DNA of 64,000 bases, taken from NCBI GenBank assembly GCA_013396755.1, contig VWZF01002253.1, positions 3,145-67,144 of the forward strand, written 5' to 3'. Shown one piece after another: positions 57,098 through 64,000 of the stretch. The translations under genes and the position numbers were made by a program. Position 1 is the first letter of the stretch. The number at the start of each line of letters is the position of its first letter. The stretch is from Sclerurus mexicanus (Eukaryota > Chordata > Aves > Passeriformes > Furnariidae). The notes under the pieces are model-generated. The model saw only the letters and a list, made by a program, of their open reading frames with translations, had not been told where the DNA came from and made no database searches.

Positions 57098-57149
57098 ATG
57101 AAGTCCTCCCTCCTTGCGGTGCTGGCTTTGATCCTCTGCGCTGTTCAAG
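57098..57149 (+). CDS. LY6-type gene exon 1 (signal peptide)
   Basis: The ATG follows gggagaag, with G at -3, a fair Kozak context. It encodes 17 residues with a Leu/Ala-rich hydrophobic core and ends in phase 1 at CAAG|GTGAGG. The short leader-only exon is typical of LY6 genes. Confidence 0.88.
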
Positions 57150-60100
57150 GTGAGGTGACACCGTTTGCTGCCAGATAAAGTGTCACTGGGTGTTTTAAAG
57201 GCAGGGAGGAAAGAAATCCTGGGAGAGGGCACCTCAGCTCTTGCAGTGGTGCAGCTGAAGGACACGGGGCTCCTCTTTGGCTTTTGTTATCTGTAATCTC
57301 AGTCGGGACGTGCAAATTTCCCACTGGGAAATTTCCCCGTCCTGCCGGAAAATTTCCCCGTCCTGCTGGATTTTTGGGGAAACAAGACCAAGAAACGGAG
57401 GCAGTTGCCACTGTTTTGCCTCCGGTAAGAGGCTTTCCTGTGAGTTTGGCTGTTGAGGTGGTGCAAGGCTGTGGTTGTGTCTAAATCTTGATGAAGACAA
57501 CATGGTACAATAGCAACCAGCTGAGCACCCGGTTCCCAGCAGCCACAGGATGGGGCCACATCTACAACATCTGGCCTCGTGCAGCTGTTTCCTCCCATCT
57601 CAGAGACCTGAGAAGCTCGCTGATTTCAGAGATTTGGGGGGAAAAAAAGTTGGGGAATTAGAAAGAAGTTGGGTGGTGGATTGAATAGTTAAGCAGCCTT
57701 ATGGTGGGATATTTGGTATTTGCATGTTATTTGTGCTGTAGGTTATTCATTTTATTTCACAGAGTGATGTCAAATTAAATCAGAGCCCTTTTAAGGAATA
57801 TGATCTTACATCCTCTGTAGACCAGACAGTCAAGCAACCAGAGAGAATTAAACCTTATCCTCATTTTGTAAGGAGGGGCAGGGCTTGCCAACACTTGGAA
57901 TTCTGCCACGTTGTCTGGTGCAGAGAAATAATTTCTTGGAGTAGTTGTTTCAGTCTCATTGTGGCCTAAGAATACCTTTCTGCTATTTAGCTTTGTCCAC
58001 TCACCAGAGTAGTGATTCTGACAGATTTCCAAGTGTTAGCAAGGCCTGGGAGACTGAGAGTTTGTCCTCGGTGCCAAATGAAGATTGGTCTAATCCATGC
58101 TGGATAATACAGGCAGGAAAACTGAAATGTGACACTTCACATGTGTTAGGGCTGAATTGTCACAGCAGAGAGTTAAAAACCCTCTTCCTCACCTTCTTTT
58201 GTCTTTAACCCTGGTGTTGGATATATGTTTGAGGGCATTGATGTCCCACCCATGGGTGTGGGAGCCTCACTTCTTTAGGCTGTGGAGATCCCAATTAACC
58301 TTATTCATCTGCCAGTGCTTTCTGCCTAATTAGGCTGCAGCCCAATAGTCTCCAGAACTAGAAAGGGTGACCCCAGGCCTTGGGACATCCCAGCACCCCC
58401 TTCCCTCCCCTGCTCCAGGTATCACATCAAAGTCAGCATCCTTGGCCCGTCAAACTGAAAGAGGGAAATTTAGTTTAGATATTGGGAAGAAATTCTTCCC
58501 TGTGAGGGTGGTGAGGCCCTGGCACAGGTCGCCCAGAGAAACTGTGGCTGCCCCATCCCTGGAAGTGTCCAAGGCCAGGCTGGACATGGCATTGAGAGAC
58601 CTGGTCTCGTGGAAGGTGTCCCTGCCCATGGCAGGGAGTTGGAACTGGGTGATCTTTAAGGTCCTTTCCAGTCCAAACCGTTCTATGACTCTGTAACTGA
58701 TGTTCTTTGGAGACCCTTGGCCCATCGTGGTGTTATTTTGAGTGCAGGGCAGGAGGGGAGGACTTGCACCATCAGTGTGGGCACAGATGTGTGTCCATGA
58801 TCCATGGGTTGGTGCAAATACCCAAGCATGAAGATGGCACAGTGGGTTGGGTCTTTCAGCTCCATCCCTTCCATCACACCTGCACCTCAGGCATTTGGGA
58901 ATCAGGGAGAAGAAGGTGATAATTTTGCTGCCAGGACTGGTGGGGTTTCACAGAATCACAGAATCATTCAGGTTGGAAAAGACCTCCAAGATCATCAGGT
59001 CCAACCTTTGACCCATCACCACCTTGTCCCCCAGCCCAGAGCACTGAGTGCCACATCCAGTCATTCCTTGGACACCTCCAGGGGTGGGGACTCCACCACC
59101 TCCCTGGGCAGCCCCTTCCAATGCTTGACAACCCTTTCCATGAAGAAATTCTTCCCGATGTTCAACTTAAACCTCTCCTGGTGCAACGTGAAGCTGTTTC
59201 CTCTTGTCCTATCACTTGTTCCCTTGGGAGCAGAGCCCGACCCTCCCCTGTCTCCCCAGTCCTGTCAGGGAGTTGTGGAGAGCAAAGAGGTGCCCCCTGA
59301 ACCTCCTTTTCTCACCCCCTTGGCTCCCTCAGCCATTTCTGGTGCTCCAGACCCTTCCTCATCCCCATTCCCTTCCCTGGACACACTCCAGCCCCTCAAT
59401 GTCTCCCTTGTCATGGAGAGCCTAAAACTGACCCCAGGATTCAAGGTGTGGCCTCAGTGGTGCTGAGAGAGGGACAACCACTGCCCTGGTCCTGCTGGCC
59501 ACACTCTTTCTGATAGAGGCCAGGACGATTTCATCTCCACCTTCCATACCTTGTGTCTCCTCCTGCAGCAAATGCCCTGCATTGCTACACCTGCAACTGG
59601 GAACAAAGCAACTGGAGCTGCCTGAAGGCCGAGAAGTGCTCGGACAAGGACGTGTACTGCGTGACCAACGTGGCCTCGGTGGGGATCGGTATGTTCTGGT
59701 GGTGTATCCCCCTCATGGGGACTCAGGAACGGGATGTGGGGCTTGGGCTGCATTTGATGTGGTTGCCCCGTGTTGATGGATGGGCTGGGGAGTCATTGGG
59801 AAGCACGTGTCGGAGGTGGAGTCTTTGGAAACCCAACCAGGCAGTGCTGATGGTTTGAAACCCTCCTCCTCATCACACTTTGGGATTGTCCCCTTTAGCC
59901 TTTGGGGTTTGCTGCATGGAAAAGCAAGGGACACTGGGAGAAGATGAATGATCCTTCAGAGGAAGAATAAATAAATTTGAACCTTGATTAGACGAGGAGA
60001 TGAAAAAAACCAAGCAGTCAGAGTGGACAAGAAGGTGTAGAGAGATGGAGAATCACAGAATTGTTAAGGCTGGAAAAGACTTCTCAGGTCATCAAGTCCA

Positions 60101-61066
60101 ACCATCAGCCAAGCATCCCCACCGTGTTCACCACTAAACCATGTCCGCACATTTTTTGAACGCTTCTAGGGATGGTCACTCCACAACTGCCCTGGGCAGC
60201 TGTGCCAGGGCTGGACAACCCTTTCTGTGGAGAAATTTTTCCCAATGTCTATCCTAAACCTCCTCGGGAACAACTTGAGGCTATTTCCTCTTGTCCTCTC
60301 CCTTGTTCGCTGGGAGCAGAGCCCGACCCACCCCCAGTTTCCCCCTCCTGTCAGGGAGCTGAAGAGAGTGAGAAGGTCCCCCCTGAGCCTCCTTCTCTCC
60401 AGGCTGAGCCCCCAGATATTCCAGACCCCTCCCCAGCTCTGTTCCCTTCCAGCTGCTCCAACTTCCCAATGTCTTTCATGTCATGAGTGGCCCAAATCTG
60501 ATCCCAGGATTTGAGGTGTGGCCTCGGGAGTGCTGAGAGAGGGGAACAATCACTGCCCTGGTCCCACTGGTGACACTATTTCTGGTACAACCCAGATACA
60601 GAGGACAATAGAACTATTTCCTTCAAGCAGAAGAGCCTGGAAAAGTGTCTCCAAGCCAGGAATGAACGATGGCTCATGGATGCCATCGTACCTAAGAAAG
60701 CTTTGGCATGAGGGTCTGCACTGGGAGGTGTCCAGCAAGGATATTGAAGGGTGTAGGAGGTCACCTGGTGGGGCTGGAGTGGGTGTCCTGCTGGTCTCTG
60801 GGGTGGTGGGGGGACAGAGGGACCCATTGATCCATCTCCCTGCAAAAAACAGAGGAGCACTCCACAAACCCCCATTGCTAATCCTGCTCTCTCCCTCCTT
60901 TGGGCAAGGCTTTTTGTCCTTGTGGAAGAGGATCACCAAGAAGTGCTCTGAGACCTGTCCACACCACAACTTCAGCCTGGGCCTGGCTTCCTACACCTCC
61001 CATTGCTGCCAAACCTTCTTGTGCAACCTGAGTGCGTGCCCAGGGCCGAGGCTGGCCCGGCAGTGA
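57098..61066 (+). CDS. LY6/uPAR-domain protein, LY6E-like, predicted secreted
   Basis: Three exons, 57098-57149, 59569-59688 and 60909-61066, give 109 codons with correct phases and good GT/AG borders. Residues 1 to about 19 form a signal peptide (MKSSLLAVLALILCAVQ, then ANA). The mature part has the LY6 pattern: LHCYTCNW, WSCLKAEKC, DVYCVTN, ASVGIG, KKCSETCP, SHCCQTFLCNLS, giving ten cysteines of the three-finger fold. Residues around CVTNVASVGIG and CCQTFLCNLSA resemble LY6E most. LY6E and most relatives are GPI-anchored, but here the protein stops 10 residues after the CN motif (ACPGPRLARQ) with no hydrophobic tail. An eleventh Cys lies in that tail. It sits beyond TOP1MT, as do the LY6 genes of human 8q24.3. 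I cannot assign a one-to-one orthologue. Confidence 0.9.
58450..58698 (+). mobile_element. CR1 LINE 3' end
   Basis: tcaaactgaaagagggaaat to ccgttctatgactctgtaac, within intron 1 of the LY6-type gene. Confidence 0.93.
58950..59525 (-). mobile_element. CR1 LINE 3' end, long, second subfamily
   Basis: tcacagaatcacagaatcat through ggaaaagacctccaagatca to tttctgatagaggccaggac. It ends about 45 bases before exon 2 of the LY6-type gene. Confidence 0.92.
59569..59688 (+). CDS. LY6-type gene exon 2 (first half of three-finger domain)
   Basis: NALHCYTCNWEQSNWSCLKA, then EKCSDKDVYCVTNVASVGI: five cysteines of the domain. Borders are tcctgcag and ATCG|GTATGT. Confidence 0.95.
60048..60600 (-). mobile_element. 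CR1 LINE 3' end, long, second subfamily
   Basis: agaatcacagaattgttaag through aagtccaaccatcagccaag to ctggtcccactggtgacact, in intron 2 of the LY6-type gene. Confidence 0.9.
60909..61066 (+). CDS. LY6-type gene exon 3 (second half and C-terminus)
   Basis: FLSLWKRITKKCSETCPHHN, then FSLGLASYTSHCCQTFLCNL and SACPGPRLARQ, stop at 61064-61066. It contains the CC and CN signature. The acceptor tttgggcaag is weaker than the other two. No aataaa follows closely; nearby hexamers are poor variants. Confidence 0.92.
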
Positions 61067-61921
61067 AGTGCCAGGCAGTCCCAGCCCAGTGTCCTTCTTC
61101 ACCTCCTCAGCTGTGGTGGGAGAAGGCTTGAAGAGCACGGCCAAACTCCCCCAGGAGGGTTTGGACATGGAACATGCCGTGGAATAGATAAAATATTACG
61201 GCCACCACCTCCTGCCCTGCGTTGCCTCCCAACCTGTGGCTTCTCGCCTGCTTCTCACGCCCAAGCTCTGTCGCCCCTGCAGCTTCTTGGAGAAGTGGCC
61301 GCGCTCTGTCCTGCAGCCTGGGGGTGGGAGGTGCTTCTGCACGTCCTGCATCTCTAGAGGGGTTTCTCCCGCAGTTTTGTCGTATTTTGGGTGCAGCTTC
61401 CAAGCTAAGGGAGGAGAGCGGGCAAAAATATCAACTGTTCCGCATCAGCTCAGAGGGGAAACTGTGCAAAGTCAGGGGGTGGCTGCCAGGGAAGGGGAAA
61501 AGCTTCCTGTGCGAAAGAGCCTGAGCCTGTGATGGGTGACAGTCACAACTCCTCCCCTGCAGCTCTCTGCTCTCATCCTGTCCCTCCCTCAGCTCGGAGA
61601 CAGTGACACCCCCTGAGCCCCGTGAACAGCCAGACACGTCACCCACACACCTCTCGCTGTTGGCTCTGCCTTGGGTGCCACATTTTTTATCCAAGTGGTG
61701 CTGCAAACCATTTGCACGAACATCTGCTGGTCTTTGCCCCCCCTGTCCACTTTCAGCACCCCTGGGCAACCCTCTCTGCACATTGCTTTGTGTTGCTGGA
61801 GCCGAGTGACCTCACCCAGGGACAGAACTGCCCCGGACCCACCACTTGGAATTGTGTCTTCCAGCAATCCGTGCATTTGTCTTTCCCTCCGACATCCCCC
61901 AAAGCAACTGCAGGGTAAGCA

Positions 61922-62200
61922 CAGGGTCACGGAATGTCCTGAGTTGGAAGGGACCCCCAAGAATCCCACCAGGTGCCTGAGAGCTTTCTCCATGCACTTC
62001 TGGAACTCTGGCAGGCTTGGAGCTGTGGCCACTTCCCTGGGGAGGCTGTTCCAGTGCCCAGACACCCTCTGGATGAAGAACCTTTTCCTAAAATCCGACC
62101 TAATCCTCCCCTGGCACAGCCCCAGCCGTTCCTTCTGGTCCTGTCACTGGTCACAGGAGAGCAGAGGTCGGTGCTGATCCTCCAATTCGCCTCACGAAAA
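61922..62200 (-). mobile_element. CR1 LINE 3' end, second subfamily
   Basis: agggtcacggaatgtcctga, then gctgttccagtgcccagaca, tggatgaagaaccttttcct and agcagaggtcggtgctgatc. Confidence 0.85.
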
Positions 62201-63302
62201 GTATTTGAAGCATTCGGGGTCGAGCTGCTGAGGACCATTTGAGAGGTTTACAAGAGAGACACGGATTTGAGAGAGGCCAAATATTTCACGTAGATGTTTC
62301 CAGAGGCTGCAGAGAAATGAGGGTAAAAAGAAGCTAGAAAAATGAACAACTATGAGAACGCAGAGATTTTTCATTGCCAGAGGTACTGCTGAGTGCCTCT
62401 TTTTTCTCCCAAGCAGCACTTTTTGGAGGAATTTTCCCCTGGAAAAGTCATGAAAATGCTTTAACTCGAGTCAGTTTAGGCTCCCGAATATACAAACCAT
62501 TCCTGAGCCAAGGAATGACGTTCTGTGTTGTGCTTCAAACCCAGCCCTGGTAAACAAGGGGGACAAAAGGGGCTTTGAGCTGAGCTGAGCGTGGCTGCCT
62601 TGGGCTGGAGGAATATTTTCTTCTCAAGTGCCGCATAACAGGAATCTTCAGAGATGAGTCTCTCTCTTATTAATCCACTCAAACTCTCCTTTACCCGCCC
62701 CTGCTCACAGTTATGCCCTGCTGGGAGGGCAGATCTCGGTGCCAAGGAGCTCCACTGGGTGATGCACCTCCTTCTACCCCTTCTTCAGACCCCAATTTCT
62801 CTTATCCCCTCTTTAGGAATTCCCATTTCTCACCCTGTGGATATCGAAGCCCCTTCCCCTCCCTCAACCCTAATGCTCAAAAGCTCCAATTTACTCAACA
62901 CACAGTTATTTTCTCATAAGAAGTACTGAAAAAAAAATAAAAAAGGGACTTGTGTGGTTTTTGTCGTGTGTGCCAGAATTATTCAGCTCTCTGAAAGCAC
63001 CGAGGAATCCCAGTTGGACAGACTCTAATAATTAATATTTCATTGTGTTGGATTTACAAGTCCTGCAGTAGCAGAGACAGAGCCCCCCTGCCCCCCCCCA
63101 AGCCTGCAGGAAATCACAAAAGGATATTTTTTTGCTGCTTTAAAGCAAAAACTGGCTGGTTTTTTGTTGGGGTTTTTTTTTTTTTGCTTGATTTGCTGTG
63201 CCTTTGCAGCAGAAAAGCTTTCCTGTGTCCCCTGGCTGATATGAGAGGAAATAAATCATCCTGGGCAGGGCTGAAGAGCAAAGGGTTATTTTTTAACCAC
63301 AG

Positions 63303-63556
63303 TATGTAATGGTAGGACGAGAGGAATGGATTCAAATTAAAAGAGAGGAGGTTTAGATTGGATATTAGGAAGAAAGTCTTTAATACCTGGCACAGGTTGC
63401 CCAGAGAAGCTGTGGCTGCTCCATCCCTCAAGGTGTTCAAGGCAGGTTGGACAGAGCTTGGAGCAACCTGGTCTAGTGGACCATGGCAGGGGAATTGGAA
63501 TGAGATGATCTTCAAGGTCCCTTCCAACACAAACTATTCCATAATTCCGTAATTCC
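63303..63556 (+). mobile_element. CR1 LINE 3' end
   Basis: gtatgtaatggtaggacgag through ggttgcccagagaagctgtg to aactattccataattccgta. Confidence 0.93.
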
Positions 63557-64000
63557 CTTGCCCAAAGGGCACTGCAGCTCAAGGATATTGAAATCTCCCC
63601 TCCTCCCACAATGCAGAACAACCCTGGTGGCAATTACTCCTCGTCTGAGATGCCCAGGGAGGAAGAAGAAGAGGGTGTGATTCCTAATCACTAATTTTGC
63701 CCAGGAATTAGGGCCAATTTTGGCCACAGAGAGATGCCAATCATTAAATTACCCTGAGCCTGAACCCTTTGCTGTGTCGTTCAAGGCAGAATTCAGCCCT
63801 TGGGTTTGAAAATCTCTTGGAGGACCCTAAACAGGAAGGGATTTGGAAAAGAACTTGTTTTCATCACTACAGACTGCACTGAGCTTCTGTGACCCCATCC
63901 AAAAACGTGACGGTGATGGTGAGAGAGAGGCAAGGGAGAAAGAACCCACGGACAATCAGCACACAGGAATTTGGGGAGGGGGTACCCAATGATCCAGACA

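Larger units (their letters stand above)
61067..64000. other. Region downstream of the LY6-type gene
   Basis: It probably contains the 3' untranslated region of the LY6-type gene at its start. Beyond that I see CR1 pieces and A/T-rich unique sequence, no exon or RNA gene I recognise. Confidence 0.5.

Noticed and set aside
61236..61532. 98-codon cysteine-containing frame after the LY6-type gene
   Set aside because: Its cysteines do not follow the LY6 pattern, and it overlaps the likely 3' untranslated region.

Overview
The window is vertebrate nuclear DNA, almost certainly from a bird. Genes are split into short exons with GT/AG borders. About forty 5'-truncated CR1 LINE tails are scattered on both strands, and minisatellites and a GC-rich CpG-island promoter are present. 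The species cannot be named from the sequence.

Layout. (1) 250-19,896, minus strand: the 5' part of RHPN1 (rhophilin-1), with seven coding exons. They cover the N-terminus, the HR1 Rho-binding region and the start of the BRO1 domain. The gene runs off the left edge. (2) About 19,897-20,110: a GC-rich, TATA-less region with two CCAAT boxes, GC boxes, a near-perfect RFX-type X-box palindrome and a consensus CRE. It lies between the diverging genes RHPN1 and TOP1MT. Different minisatellites flank it on the two sides (19,119-19,745 and 20,108-20,630). (3) 24,191-43,097, plus strand: TOP1MT, the vertebrate TOP1 paralogue. All thirteen exons of the conserved body are present, with the catalytic residues equivalent to human TOP1 Arg488, Lys532, Arg590, His632 and Tyr723. 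Upstream, and joined in frame, is a 292-codon Lys/Glu-rich exon with nuclear-localisation-like clusters. This is TOP1-like and unlike the short mitochondrial leader of mammalian TOP1MT. (4) 43,098-57,097: intergenic DNA in which I recognise no gene; it holds CR1 fragments and a 32-bp tandem repeat. (5) 57,098-61,066, plus strand: a complete three-exon LY6/uPAR gene of 109 codons, LY6E-like, with a signal peptide and ten LY6 cysteines but no C-terminal GPI-attachment tail. (6) To 64,000: no further gene recognised.

The arrangement RHPN1 and TOP1MT head to head, with LY6 genes beyond TOP1MT, matches my knowledge of human 8q24.3, so this looks like a conserved block. The genes are not a functional operon. 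Shared control is plausible only for RHPN1 and TOP1MT, through the promoter between them.

I see no clear new mobile system. The most interesting points are the retained nuclear-type N-terminus of TOP1MT, the X-box/CRE promoter with minisatellites on both sides, the anchorless LY6 protein with an extra cysteine, and a roughly 335-bp tandem duplication inside RHPN1. CR1 boundaries are read by eye and are good to about 10-30 bases; no alignment or database search was run.
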